Shown: piece after piece, positions 36,892-49,775 of the stretch | Numbering within the stretch: the stretch's first letter is position 1 | Layout: the number at the start of each line of letters is the position of its first letter | Assembly: GCF_932526225.1 (NCBI RefSeq) | Contig: NC_064037.1 | Location: 4,732,703-4,796,702 of the forward strand | DNA: 64,000 nucleotides | Source of the DNA: Nematostella vectensis | Lineage: Eukaryota; Cnidaria; Anthozoa; Actiniaria; Edwardsiidae | Direction of reading: 5' to 3' | Program-made: the position numbers and the translations under genes | The notes under the pieces: model-generated | What the model saw: only the letters and a program-made list of their open reading frames with translations | The model's database searches: none | Told to the model about the DNA's origin: nothing

Positions 36892-38681
36892 ATGGCGGCT
36901 ATGGAGACGATTTCATTAGAGGCACAGCGTCTATTTACTTGGATCACGAATGAACAAGCTGTCCAGATTAGCCTAGCTATGGGACTTTTACTAGGATTTG
37001 TTGTAGGCTGGGCCTTGCGTGCTCGTTTGGGTGGAGTAACGATCGTTCAGGAGGGCAAAGATGAAGAGGTGAGAGAATACGTTTGTATCAACAAAGCACG
37101 TTTTTGGTGGATTTTCTTCTTGCTCAAGTGTTGTTGAACATTTTGAAGTAAGTATTAAAGCATCTTATCCAATACTTTTTAAAAATTCGAAATGCATTAA
37201 TTGCTGTGTGCTCTTTTCCTTAGAAAACTTGTGTTTGTCTAGATTGTTAGGATCTAGTGCTCATGAAATATATATACATACCATAAAGTATAAACTACAA
37301 TAGTACCATCCAATGTGACCTTCATAACTAAAAGGAGTTTTTACAAATTATTACGGTACTTGCACCCCCACATGTACACACACCCCTCCCCCCTCCCCCC
37401 TCCTGCTCTACAGTACCACATCCTTACATATCATTGTAATACATACTTTGCAGGTTACAACTTACACAATGGCAGGGTCTGGTGAATACAAAATGATCCT
37501 AGTAGTCCGGCAAGACCTAGGGATGGGCAAAGGAAAAGTAGCTGCTCAGGTAAATGATTGTGACAGTCAGAAGACACAATAATAGTTTTATTTCCAGCGA
37601 AATTGATATGTATATTTTCTAATAATTCTAGCAATTACACTTCTTCAAATACAACTTTCATCTCTTCCTCTTCATCTTTCAGTGTTGTCATGCTGCTGTT
37701 GGGCTTTGTAGACAGTTATTGAAAAATAACCCAAAGGTGAGAAAGATTCGTCCAGTTCCCAGGAGCTTATCCAAGTGACATTTTTATCTCATAGAGTGGT
37801 AGGAAAGGGATGGTGGTTGCATTATTGTCCTGCCACTCCTTATGATTTAAATACATGCTTGAGCTTTTTTATGTGATTTTGCAACAGGTTTTAAGAATGT
37901 GGGAAAATGCTGCTCAGCCCAAGGTAGTTGTTAAAGCACCAGATGAAGATGCTTTGTAAGTACAAGGGAATAATACTATACAGAATAAGATTAAAAAGAT
38001 CAGATATATATATGTTATTATCATGATAAGTAAATGAGTATACTTTGTACCATTAGAGAAGAGGAAGGGTACAGCAAGGTTTGCTCAATCATGGAAGCAA
38101 GTGCCTAGAACAATATATTTATAATCTCTATTAAAAATAAGGAAATAGTTTTTGTTTCTTCTATTTTTTTATTCAAGTTGTTCCATGTTTCTATTCATTT
38201 ATAAGAGGAAGGAGTCCATAAAATTCTCATTAACATTTATTGTCTCAACAATTTTATTATTTGTACAGGGTTTCCCTTTCAAAAAAAGCGCGCTCTCTTG
38301 GCCTAGAGACCTGTTTAATCAGAGATGCAGGGCGTACTCAGATAGCTCCAGGATCCAAAACTGTGCTTGGAGTTGGGCCAGGTATTCTATGTACTGTTTA
38401 GTTGCATGTATAGCTTAAAAATAGCTTGTACATTAGTTGCCAGGACTGAGAATATTTGCCCTCAAACACTGCCCTTTTGAACTGTATGTTGTTTCTTGGA
38501 AAAACCAAAAAATGGTCAGTCTGCTACTGTACTTATAATGGATGTTTTTATTGTTACAGGGAATTTCTTTTATAAAATAGTATTTGCTAACATGTTTTTT
38601 TTTTACAAAATTACTTTGTTTATTTTTGCAGGTCCATTGAAATTGGTTGATCAAGTAACAGGACACTTGAAGCTGTATTAA
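36892..38681 (+). CDS. PTRH2: Mitochondrial peptidyl-tRNA hydrolase 2
   Basis: PTH2-family enzyme that cleaves peptidyl-tRNA; the animal protein (Bit1) is anchored at the mitochondrial outer membrane and released in anoikis. Six exons: 36892-37068, 37454-37549, 37683-37736, 37888-37955, 38269-38381, 38632-38681; 558 nt, 185 aa (human 179). An N-terminal hydrophobic segment (residues about 24-45, [17 protein letters not shown]) is the membrane anchor. The PTH2 domain follows with [33 protein letters not shown], the [20 protein letters not shown] block, and the conserved C-terminus VTGHLKLY. Phases are continuous (0,0,0,2,1). The first ATG has context AAAG and begins MAAMET. The ancient proximity to RPS6KB1 is notable. 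Confidence 0.97.
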
Positions 38682-38712
38682 TGTTATTCAATTTTTTCAT
38701 TATTTGTATTAT

Positions 38713-38718
38713 AATAAA
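38713..38718 (+). terminator. PTRH2 polyadenylation signal
   Basis: Canonical AATAAA 32 nt after the PTRH2 stop codon. Confidence 0.75.
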
Positions 38719-39611
38719 AGCTTCTAAAATCACCATGTGATTATTGTTGTAACCTTTGCACTCAAGAGAACACGTACACGGGGGGGGGGGGGATTGGCCC
38801 GCACCCCCCCTTTGCCACCAAAAAGTGGGTCTTTTTTTTATGAAGAAATCTTCAAATAGTATGCCTTTTCTATATGATACCTGTGCATACCCCTCAGCCA
38901 ATCCTGGGTACATGCCTGATACCAGCATTATTTAATCCTGACCTGAGAGGGGGAGGGTTTGGAATTGTACATGGTTATAGAAACCCTACAACTAGACCCA
39001 ATAGAAGTAGTGAATCTTGGATTCTCATGGGGGGGAGGGTCCATGTGCTAGGGCTGCCTTCTACTGCGTGGAGCACCAAATCTCCAGCTTTTTGGTAATT
39101 TTTATCGCTTAAGAAAAATCCTTCTATAGAAAATGGACATGCATGTGAGATCTATATTGTGTGCGAGAGCTTTCAAACATCTGCTGATTGACGTGCCCTT
39201 TTGATTGAATGTAAACCCCTCCCCCCCCCAAAATAAATATACCCCCCCTCCCCAAAAAAATTCTCAAGCCTTGAGATTTTCTGAGGTTGACAGGTATGTA
39301 CATAGAAAAAAGTAAAAACAACAAAATGGGGGGACAAACCCGTTCAGCACTTCATTCAGCACCTTCTTTTTATTGTTGTTCGTAAGAAGAATTAGAACAG
39401 CATCTTTTATTTACAACATCTCCAAATGCTAAATTTATATACCGTATTTACTCGAATAAGCACCCTGGTGCTTATTAAATTTTTCGACTCTAAGAAGGGG
39501 AGCTCATTATTACAAGCTTGAAGTAGCTTTTTAAAATCCATTTTTTACCTACTACACAGGGTCCCCGTGGGTCATCTGTGAGTCACGTGCCTTGTCTTCC
39601 TTATTTTCAAA
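38719..39611. other. Intergenic between PTRH2 and MFSD1
   Basis: Contains G and C runs (near 38780 and 39220-39250) and repeat-like sequence with AATCCTGGGTAC, also found near 796. No supported gene. MFSD1 5' UTR and promoter should lie in the last few hundred bases. Confidence 0.5.
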
Positions 39612-42600
39612 ATGGGCGACGTAGACTACTCTCCTCGCGAGCGTTTTTTGCCGGGTCCCAAACACGGCTGCCTTCACCCAGCGAGAGGTAATAGATGATT
39701 AGATATGATATTTATGATAATGCTTGAAGCGACATGTTTTTTTAGATAGGATTGTCATCCAAAGCTAAAGCAATCAATTATTAATGGTTGTATGTTTCGT
39801 AAGAGCCTTCCGGAGAGATAAGTCACTATTACTATCATTGATCATATTGAATGGAAACTGACTTTATCGTCTTAGATTTTTCTTTCGAATTCTTCTAATG
39901 AATCTTGCCTATCCAACTCAAACTTTATTATCATTCTATAATCTTGTTTATTAATTAGGCCTTGATATATTGACCAGATTTATAAAATATTTTCACATAC
40001 CCTTAGCTTACTACAGAGTGGTATAGGGCGGTATGGATCACGTTTTACAGACCGGGCAAAATAGCTTTTTCACGTTTCACGGACTGAAAAATGGTCTTTT
40101 AAATCGTCAAATCATGTTTCACGGACGTTGAAATTGACGATTTCACTTTTCTTGACAGTGAAAATGGACAAATCCCGTTTCATGAAAATAACCTTTTACC
40201 ACCCTGTACTTTCTCCGTTCCCAAACCCCATTCTCAATCTTTCCATTTTTTGAATTGACTGATTGCAATGTTTTGTTTGTTCTTAGCACCATTTAGATTT
40301 GTTCTTCTCATCTTTACATGTCTTATGACATTCGGTTCCTATTACTGCTATGATATGCCAAGGTCGGTGTCTTTGTTATACCAAAAATGCATTGTTGTCT
40401 TGTTTGTATCATGATGAAAACAATCTAGTCTAGAAGTGTTTGTGGATCATCAGTGGAATATATATTTTTCTCAGATTTCAAGACAAGGGCTTTCGGTCCA
40501 AGAAAATGGTTTGATTTTCTGTTTCCTGTTGAGAAATCAGAATAGCCAAATGGGGTGCCCCCCCCCCTTTGCCAAAAAGTACACAACTAAAATAGAGGTT
40601 TAAATGCGACTGATGTGAGCTCTTTATTCCACCCACATAGCGTCTTGCAGAAGCAATTTACAGAGGTAGGAGTATTTGTCACTACTACACTATTTATCAT
40701 TGTGAAGTAAAAAATGCATTGCTTGAGCCTTTTTCGTGACATACATATTATTCTTATAAAATTCAGTAAGCAACAAAAATAAGTGGATAGGTGAAAATGG
40801 AAAAAAATATTCTTTATTCTGTTCCTGCATACCACCCATTTTAGTGTCTTTCGCTATATATTCATTGGAGTCAGTTAACACAACCGCACGCTTTGGTTTG
40901 CGAATATAGACTGATCTTTAATCACTTTATTTACAACTTATGGCATAAGCCATGACCTTATATGGTATTACAAATAATCATTATCAATAACGTCATCTCT
41001 GTTATATGATACTAAGTAAAGTGTGCTAACACACTACACCCATGTCATCAAGGATATGCATAGCATCAGAACTAGGGTTGCTTGTATTGTACAACAAAAT
41101 TTTTCAAAGGTGGACGACCTTAACATTTATCATTTTTTTCTTTCTTTCTTTAGAGTCCACATCCTAATGCTACAGGAAACTGCAGTAAAATAGATGGCAA
41201 TCCTCCACCTGATGGAACAGTCATCAATGGGACAGACTGCATAAAAGGATTAGGTCTTACGCAAATAGAATTCAACCTCTTGTATTCAATATATGCCTGG
41301 ACGTAAGTTACTTCTTGAAATATATGTTAAATCAAATAAAGCAGATCAAAATCCCTATGGGCAGTACTCTCCTCACAGACCTTTCTTTATTGACCTTCCT
41401 TGAGGAGAGAATGATCAACACAGAAAGCTCTACAGGGAAATAATAGATAACTTGCACAAGTAATAGATCATGTGACTTTTTGTGGGTGGTAAACTCACAC
41501 ATGATCTGGCTTTTGGCAGCAAAATAACAACAATATAAAGCAACTCATTCAGCAATTATAATAAGCCAGATGTTTCTTTTTCTGAAAAGGTTTATTTTGA
41601 TTGAAATATTTTTCTTTGTCTTCACTCTCTGACCTGGGCATGGGTTTGCCACTCAAAAGGTTCCAAAAGTTTTGTAGTGGAAGTTTTCTATAAAGATCCT
41701 CTTTGCATTAACTGTAGGCTGTATTTGAAACCTTACTTTTTCCAGCTGTTATAGCATGTGTAACCAGCATAGATGCGTTCTTATGACATACTAAATAGTA
41801 GTATACTTTACATACCTTAAAAGCACCTGAATGTGTCTAACTTTATTTTAATAAATTAAACTTGCCGCTGTTTTTCTTTTCAAACCACAGAAATGCTGTG
41901 ATAGTACTACTCGCTGGAATCCTGATTGACAAATTAGGAAATGGAGGTAAGCTACATAATACTAGACATGGTACCTGAAGTCCTATGGTTACTCTTGTGT
42001 TACTGTGTTTGTAACTGCATAGCATAGTTGCAATCTTGAAAACAAGTATGAGTATGTATTTAGCAGACAAGAACTATTAAAGTTTCCTGAATAATCCTGT
42101 ATTAATACAAAGTTGTTTTTCAGTTGGTGCTCTTCTATTTTCGTCCATGTGCCTTATTGGAGTCTCCACATTTGCCAGTGGCCTCTATTTACAGGGAACA
42201 AAGGCTATGTTCCCCATTATGCTGCTTGGAAGAATTTTGTTTGGTTCTGGAAATGGTTCCTTGACAAGTAAGAAGTGTGGAAGAGGGGCCAGGAGGGGTG
42301 TGTGCCATTTCCCCCATTGTTTTCAAACATAAGAAAAAATAACCAGTGGTGTCCACGCCCTCTCCCCACCCACAGTTTTTTCCTGATAATATTTCTACAT
42401 AAAAATCTTTACTATATAATATAAGTTAGTAATTAGCTAAAAAAAAACCTTTATAAGATTGATTAACCTAAAGGAAGGACATGAGAAGATTAATGGACTT
42501 ACCTATTTAATGGATTGGTGGAGTTTGAGCAGACAAGAGATGAGATGGATAGATAATCAGGTAAACACTTTTTTACATCTTGCTGCTAAAAAAATTTCTT

Positions 42601-45600
42601 GTTTGTTTATTAGTTGTACAAAATAGGATTTGTGCTATTTGGTTTACTGGAAAAGAATTGGCATTTGCATTCGGGGTCAGCTTGGCATTCTCTAGACTGG
42701 TAAGAATCTGACTGATGTTTCATACCCTCTTGCTATTATTTCTATTACTGTCAAAGCGTAAAGTGGGCTCCCAGGGGTTTATTTCATTCCTTGTCTTGAA
42801 GAGGGGAGGCTTGTTGGAAAAGGAGGCTATTAATAGATACAGTATAGGAGGCTTATTTCCAGACAACATTTTTCTAATTTTAGACTAGGTATTGGATGGT
42901 ATGTCAGCCCCTGCAAATTATTGCATCATGCTTGTCTCGACATTAGCAATGACATTGGGTATCCTTTTATGGTGTTTAAGAGGGGGAGAGGGATGATAGA
43001 GAGTGTTGAGAATTTTGGCCCTACATTTGGTCAATGGTCACAAGTCTACAAAATCATTTTTCTTTCAGGGATCCGTCATGAACTTCTTTTTAACCGAAGA
43101 GTTTGAAGAAAAATACGGATTACAGATTACTTTATGGGGAGGTTAGTATGTAATGGACCATGTGGGAAACTCTATATAAAAGTAGACTTGGATGATTGTC
43201 CTATCTTTTAGGGTATAAAATTCTACCAACTGAGGTGTTCAAAGATTCTTCTTATTCTGCTATCCCTTGAGGGTCTCATGCCAACAGATCACTTTATCCA
43301 AAAACACATTACTCGAGACTTAATGAAAGCACTCTAAAAAGTTACCATAAAAGAGATTGCTTAGTTATCCCAAAAATGTATTTGTCTTTAGTGCTAACTC
43401 TTAGGTTTAGAAATTTGCTACAAGGGGTTAAAATTGATTTGCATCCCCCCCAATTAGTGCCACTATACAGGCTACCTCCCCCTGGGTTCTTATACGCATT
43501 CACAGAGATCTTCATGGCACGACTATAGCGTTGCAATAATCATTTGCACGATTTTATTTTCATTTTTAAGGGTCAATACTGTGTGGTTTCGGAGTACTAT
43601 GTGCGATTACAGCTACCACATTAGATTATACTGGGATTAAACTGCTAAATAGGGTAAGAAGATTATTATTGTCTGACATTCTCAACTTAATAGACCGTTT
43701 TCACGATGTTATGTGCGCATCCAAAATGCCACAGACTGGTGGGCCACAGCTGATATGAAGTGGCGTATGAAGTGGAGTTTACAGTCAAAGCTGTAGAAAT
43801 TGCAGCTAGAGTGCTATAGTTAAATGCCGTTAGAGTCAAATACCCCTTCGTTCGCATTTTGGATCAGCTGTGTCCCGCCAGTCTGTGAGATTTTGGATGC
43901 ATGCGTAACAAAAACAATCTATTCTTTTTTTTTATATATTGCCATTTCTTAATTTCATCCTTCTTTTTTCTAGAAAGCCGAAATGGAAGCACAGTCGAAA
44001 AGAATGGTCAGCCTTAATATATTTGTTTACTAAAAATTGACAAATATTAAACAAACTAATAGGCCTCCTTTTTTAGAAATACTTATTTATCGCCATATTA
44101 TTACTTATTTCATCATGCTGAAATTTGTATTTATTACTCATACATAAAACATTCCTTGTCGCCATTCTTGTCTTTGTGGTTTCTTATAAAATGTTTCTCA
44201 TCAATGTTCCTTGCTTTACCCCAACAGCGCGTCACAGACATCAAGTTTTTTGGTTCTTCTTACTGGCTGCTTGCAATGACTTTGATGTTTTTCTATAATG
44301 GTGTCTTTCCCTTCGTGTCTGATGCTAGGTAAGAAAGGATGGATTTATTGCTTACTTGTGTACATTAAAGGCTTTGTTATCTATGTGGGCTTTATTTGGA
44401 GAGTTTGGCTAAAAAATTAGAGATCAGTACTTTTTGAAAGTCTTTTCTTTGGAGTTGACCACTTCATGATGCTCCATAGAAAAGGGTTTACTCTTTCTGC
44501 ATCAACACAGGCGTCAAGGGAGTGCATGTTGCTGCCTGAACTTTTCCCAACTAAAACTCACATTTTTTGGCATATCTGTGCCACAGAATTGCAGGTATAA
44601 AGTGCATTACCAAATAATTATAAGGCTCTCATTTTATTGTTGGTGCATAGAACGATCTCCTGTTCAAATTTAATTAAATTTTCCTGTGTTTTCCTTTGTC
44701 TCTAGTGATTTCATAGAAACTAATTACGCTGAAACATTTAAGTTTGGCCCCAAGACTTCTGCGTACATCGCGGGTGCTGTTTACGATGTCTCCATGGTCT
44801 TGGGCCCTTTTATGGGTGCCATTGTGGTAAGAATCCCTCCTTTCAAGAATCAGTTCGTTTATGGTGATGCCTTTAATTCATCCAAAGTGATTTCTTGATT
44901 CACGAAAACAGGGAAATTGTGGCGTGACTTATAAAATCCTATTTCACTTTTAACCTGTGCGCTTTTTAATTTAGTATTTTTGTGGCCACTTATAGAAAGT
45001 TCTTTGATTTGTGAAAACTGTTTTTAACTCTGTTATCAGTGAAATTTCGGATATTTGATTATAGTTTGTGCATGCAATGTAGACCATTGTAGTAAGAAAT
45101 GGTAGAATACATCCTTCAGTATAAGGGTTGGGGGTGAGGAAGTACATTTACGTTAAATGTTTGTAGCTGTTATTCATATTATTATAATTACTTTCTCAAA
45201 TTCATAAAATCATAGCAAAATTTGTAGTTCTTGCCACCCGGAATTCAAATATTTGCCTCGTTTTGAAAATGGCTTGTAATCGATAAAACCTGTGCATTTT
45301 GATATCATAGGACCAGTTCGGCAAGCGTGGCTACCTCTCCCTGATATGTGCTCTGTCTTGTATTCCTGTGTTCGGTCTCTTGTCATTTGCGCCAAGTGTC
45401 CATCCAATCATATCCACTCTCTGGCTTGGACTTAACTACTCTATAGCTGCTGTAAGTATAATGGTCACCCTGTGGTAACCTCGTGCTTGTAATGTAGGAG
45501 TTGACGGTCCACCTTGTGTCTGGCTTGCAAAGTAGAAGGTGTTATTATGCCTTCAAAAGACTGGTTTTAGGAAGTTGTATAGGAAAAAAATAAACAAGAA

Positions 45601-47884
45601 ACATCTTGATGCCTTTATTGAAGATTTTCGTTGTAATTTCGTCTTTATTTTTAGAAACTCATGGCCATCCAAAAATACCCCATCAAATTGCACGATGACG
45701 TATTTTGATTGGCTTTTTTATTTAAAGGCATCACTGTGGCCATCGGTTCCGCTGATAGTCAACCAGGGATGTGTAGGTGAGTGACGTTTAAATTTCACGA
45801 GTGGTTTTGTCCCCTTTCGAATATTTGTGAATAGAAAGTGATTTACATGGGTATTTCAAAGAATACCGCAATATTTCTCCACTCAAAATGAGCAAAAATG
45901 CTCCTAAAAGTACCTTTTCTTCCTACGTAAGTCTGGTGCAGTCTGTGGTGGGTAGAGTTTGTGACACCACGGATCCCAGACCCCGCGCTTCCTCGCGGTT
46001 TATCTACGAGCACAGGAAAAACCGAGAAAAACACAGGAAAACCAAGAATAACACTAGGTATAAGGCTGACACTTCTGTACGTTGTTATAGGAACAGCGAT
46101 GGGTCTGATGACGACAATTCAGATGATCGGCATTGGCATATGTAACCTGATCGTCGGTAAAATCCTCGACATGAAATCGTAAGCTTTATTGTTTAAACTA
46201 ATATTTTAAAGCCGACAATGAGGACTGGATGGGATTTCAAGTCCGCGCGATCAGTTCCAGTTATTCGAGGCGCAGCCGAATTTCCCTCCTCCATCCTTTG
46301 ATTTTCATTTCTATGCGCTTTGTCTAACTATCAATCTAAATCAAGAACATGTTCTGCCTAGTAATTAGACCAATTCATAGTATTTTGTTCGATCACGTCG
46401 TCTTGATTTCCTTGGAGGCTTCCATTGGAAATGAAGCTCAGTTTTAAACTATTCTCTAGCAAGTCCATGTTTTAATGCTGTCAAAAAAAAAAACCAATGG
46501 ATTCTAGCGAACTCGAACTCGTACGGCCGTAAAATGGTTGGCGTCTTGCTGAAAATTTAATGAGTATGAGAATTATAGATAAAAATGTTTCCAACTTTTC
46601 TGCTTTGTGATGCTCGTAGGCTCGATTTCCAGCTCGTTTCTGTGAGCCCTCAGATAAGGCCTAGCGAAGCCTGGAAATAGAACCTGAATTCCTTCCACAG
46701 GAATCCCGAACCTCCAAAAACAGTAATTACTAAAATAAAACCACTGGAAGGCCGGCCATCAGGCGACGAATAAACTCTATTATTATATACCTAAATAGCC
46801 CTTGGCATTCCATTGTTTTACTGATTTATGTCTCTCCCCTCCTCAACGCCCTTGTGTATATTTTGAATATTTCTTTTCGTAACAATAGAATCAAAAAGCC
46901 CAAACTGTCGAGATCTCGTACAAGAACAATGAATACAATACACCAAAAACTGGAATTCTGCCCGGAAAGAGTCTTACTAAAGACGAAAATTTGGCAGAGT
47001 CGAATTCCAGTTTTTGGTGTATTCTTTTCGTAACAACAGAATAACCTTTTTACAGTTGCCATTTGCTTTAGCGCAGACCAAGTATTTTTAAACGGCTGTA
47101 TGTTTTGTGTACAAATAGGGAGCACAAGTGGAAATACATGATGATCTTCATGTTGGGCAACACGCTAGCGTGTGTCGTCTTCGCTGTCCTACTCAATATT
47201 AATGACTTTCGCAAGGTAAGGTGGTAATGGTGGTGGCGGGTTTCAGGGAAAGGGGGCGATAGGGGGGAATGGGGTGTGCGTGTACCTCCCGGCTTCGCGT
47301 TCGGACTGTATTTTTTTTTAAGAAAGGCAGCCAAAATAAATAAACAAATTTATTTCTCGCTACTCCTCTGTAATGAACGGCTAATTTATGCAATTTTTCA
47401 AAGGTTCATAAAATTAACATTAACTTTTCAAGTGCATTGTAAGATAAACTGAAGTCGCAGACCTTAACATGAGAGATCCACTACTTTGAATCGAACTCGC
47501 TGTGATCCATTCAAACACCTAGATCTCGATTTTTCCAGACAAACACTATAAACCTCCATAAATTGGACATACTTTTCGGTAGGTGTGTCCGTTAAATGGA
47601 ACCTTCACTGTATTCCAAATACTTCAGGGCAATATCCTTTCCTCTTTTCAACGATGATCAGTGTAATAGCATTAGTGGGACGTTCCTGGATGTGCTTTTT
47701 TACTTTCAAGGAGTCGATTCAGTTTAGCATGTTTCTGTTTCAGGGCGGCGTCTTGAATAAGAGTGCCAAGACAAAGCGTTTAGAGGCGGCCATTGCTGCC
47801 TCACAAGACTCGCCGCCCATCGAGCGCAAGGAGGAGTACACAAGTAGAGACGCAATGCTCTATGACCCGGCTTCTATAAACTGA
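39612..47884 (+). CDS. MFSD1: MFSD1-type lysosomal major facilitator transporter
   Basis: Twelve-helix MFS carrier; mammalian MFSD1 is a lysosomal dipeptide transporter stabilised by GLMP. 17 exons: 39612-39687, 40287-40362, 40641-40665, 41154-41302, 41891-41946, 42124-42267, 42614-42699, 43069-43141, 43571-43653, 43974-44006, 44228-44328, 44706-44826, 45311-45451, 45728-45776, 46091-46178, 47119-47215, 47744-47884; 1539 nt, 512 aa (human 465). Landmarks: FGSYYCYDMPS in helix 1; a luminal loop with three N-glycosylation sequons (NAT, NCS, NGT); GILIDKLGNG; LGRILFGSGNGSL; VFPFVSD; DQFGKRGYLSL; LWPSVPLIV. Phases are continuous. Exon 3 is only 25 nt and exon 10 33 nt; donors of exons 2 and 10 are weak (gtcggt, gtcagc). 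I see no [DE]xxxL[LI] sorting motif in the first 26 residues, unlike the mammalian protein. Confidence 0.93.
43690..43922. mobile_element. ~233-bp MITE in MFSD1 intron 9
   Basis: Terminal inverted repeats of about 60 bp with mismatches: the left end begins AATAGACCGTTTTCACG and the right end in reverse complement begins AATAGATTGTTTTTGTTACG. Both contain GCATCCAAAAT, CACAGACTGG and CACAGCTGAT. Non-coding. Confidence 0.75.
46869..47042. repeat. Hairpin flanked by direct repeats, MFSD1 intron 15
   Basis: Inverted arms at 46931-46962 and 46993-47024 share ACACCAAAAACTGGAATTC. Direct repeats of TTCTTTTCGTAACAA(T/C)AGAAT lie at about 46870-46891 and 47021-47042. It may be a small palindromic insertion with a long target duplication. 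Confidence 0.6.
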
Positions 47885-48329
47885 AGCTGTGAAGAAAAGT
47901 CAGATAGCGAGGTAGAAAGAAAATTTGTAGAGCGACTAGACAGCCAGTGCATATGTTCGATTGCGGTAATGTAGACGAGCAAGTTTTAAGTGCCACTAAG
48001 CGTGGGTTAGAGCTACTGAAAGAGATAGTGTTTCAGAAGGCAGAAACTAAGCTAGACAGCACGTTAGATAGCAAATTAGACAGTTGGTTATATAGCGAAG
48101 TGGACCGTTAATGTGCAAGTTATACTGGAAGAGTCAGAGCTAGATATAAAGAGGGCAATCGAGTTTGATATCGCGTTCGTTTAAGGCAACACGGAAGTCA
48201 GTGAGATATAGAGTTAGGCATTTAGACATTATTGGGGGTAACAAGACAGCTAGTAAAATAATAGAGGATTAAAAAAATGATCGAGGTAGAAAGACAGAAA
48301 AAATGAGGTATTAAGATAGACCTTCGTTC

Positions 48330-48410
48330 AAGCTCGAGGACCCAGCGTACTTTGCGGGCGCTTTGCGGTAGTGACCTTTCGGAAGCGCCCGCAAAGTACG
48401 CTGGATCCTT
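48330..48410. mobile_element. Palindromic mini-MITE, copy 1
   Basis: A near-perfect palindrome CCAGCGTACTTTGCGGGCGC … GCGCCCGCAAAGTACGCTGG with a short central loop. It probably lies in the MFSD1 3' UTR region. A second copy at 49596-49674 has clearer boundaries. Confidence 0.8.
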
Positions 48411-48507
48411 TAGTATAACATTCATCAGACTCGCAATTTACAGATGCAATGTCTCGTTACTTTTATTAGAAAATTATCACAAGAAACTATATTTGACAGG
48501 TTTTACA

Positions 48508-48513
48508 AATAAA
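48508..48513 (+). terminator. Candidate MFSD1 polyadenylation signal
   Basis: AATAAA 624 nt beyond the MFSD1 stop codon, the first canonical plus-strand signal noticed. If used, the 3' UTR would include the palindromic mini-MITE at 48330-48410. Confidence 0.35.
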
Positions 48514-49544
48514 ATCTATTTTGCATATTTTCATAAAGAGTATAATAAGTAGACAGATGTGGAGGCGTTATTAGACTAAGGAAATTTGAAGGATATTCCG
48601 TTCCGATTACAACAAAAAGTCTAAACCAGCCTAGCCTTTATGCAATTTCCGGGTTCCCTGTGGTGTCCCGTATTTCACAGGTTCTATCCTATCGTTGATA
48701 TGCGTCGGACATTGTGGTCTGCCTTGATAATTAGACATCCGGACGATATGTTTTTTGACTAGCCCCAGGAATTGTGCGCCTTTGACCTCAACGTCTTTAC
48801 CTTTACGCATTTTACTATAAGTTTCATGACAGGAAATTATTCACACAAAAATAAAATATTTTTTTTATTATTATATTGCCATTTTACAATCCAGAAGATT
48901 TTTATAATAAATAAAATTTTATTACATTGGTTTCTATTTCCGTAAGAGCCAAAGATTTAAATTCTAGTCGGTCGGTATACTACAAATTCGGCTACAAATC
49001 CACTAATTGGTTCTTGTGCCCAGCGCTGATTATGCCCAACCGAAAATTAATTACATTTTTTTATTTAAAAACAAAACAAAAAACATTTGTCCTCGGGGAA
49101 CTTCCCGTCTTTGAGATCCCAGAAAATAAAATGACCATTGTTGCTTAGCCAGTCAGACAAGCTGCATTGGGCCGCAACTTTCACTTATACATCTTGCTTT
49201 TTCCAAATGCACAGATAAGCGGTTACTTCCATCAACGCAGCTTTTTTCTTATAGTCTGATACACACTTTACGTCGGTTAACTTGGTAAGCCGTAGTTACC
49301 TTGCTAGCCGCACTGAGTCCACGTTCTTTGACAACTTGGGTCAGCAGTGATTGCTTATGACGTCACTCGAGGCTGCGTAGGAAAGTATTGGATTGAGTAG
49401 AGTTGACACAGGATAGCGGGGGAAGGGTGGATGGTTTTGTCATCTGGGTGGGGAAGATACCCAGTCAGGAACACCTTAGTTATTGTGTCCATATCATTGG
49501 AGAAGATTGTGTGCGGAAATAGCTACCCAGAAACAAAGTTTTGT

Positions 49545-49775
49545 CATTTACCAAATTCAATAGAAAACCTCATTAGCTTCCCCCAAATCAGCCGACATGC
49601 TTGAAGATCCAGCGTACTTTGCAGGCGCTCCCAAGGTCACCCCCGCCGCAAAGTACGCTGGATACTCGAGCATGATCAGCCCATGGAAATGGATGCTTTC
49701 TCATTACAATTGGTATTTTGCTTGGATGACAAAATGACGGCTGACATAGGCTTTTTAATGTTGCGCCCTTCAGTG
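49545..49775 (+). repeat. Dispersed repeat family R1, copy 4 (interrupted)
   Basis: R1 core is split after AAATCAGCCGA (49595) by a 79-bp palindromic element and resumes TGGAAATGGATGCTTTCTC at 49684. The distal block GATGACAAAATGACGGC and GGCTTTTTAA follow. Confidence 0.85.
49596..49674. mobile_element. Palindromic mini-MITE, copy 2, 9-bp target duplication
   Basis: 79 bp, starting CATGCTTGAAGATCCAGCG and ending CGCTGGATACTCGAGCATG, with inner palindrome AGCGTACTTTGC/GCAAAGTACGCT. It is flanked by ATCAGCCGA (49587-49595) and ATCAGCCCA (49675-49683), a 9-bp duplication with one change. Removing the element and one duplicate restores the R1 core, which dates the insertion after R1 spread. A 9-bp duplication would fit Mutator-like elements. 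Confidence 0.85.
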
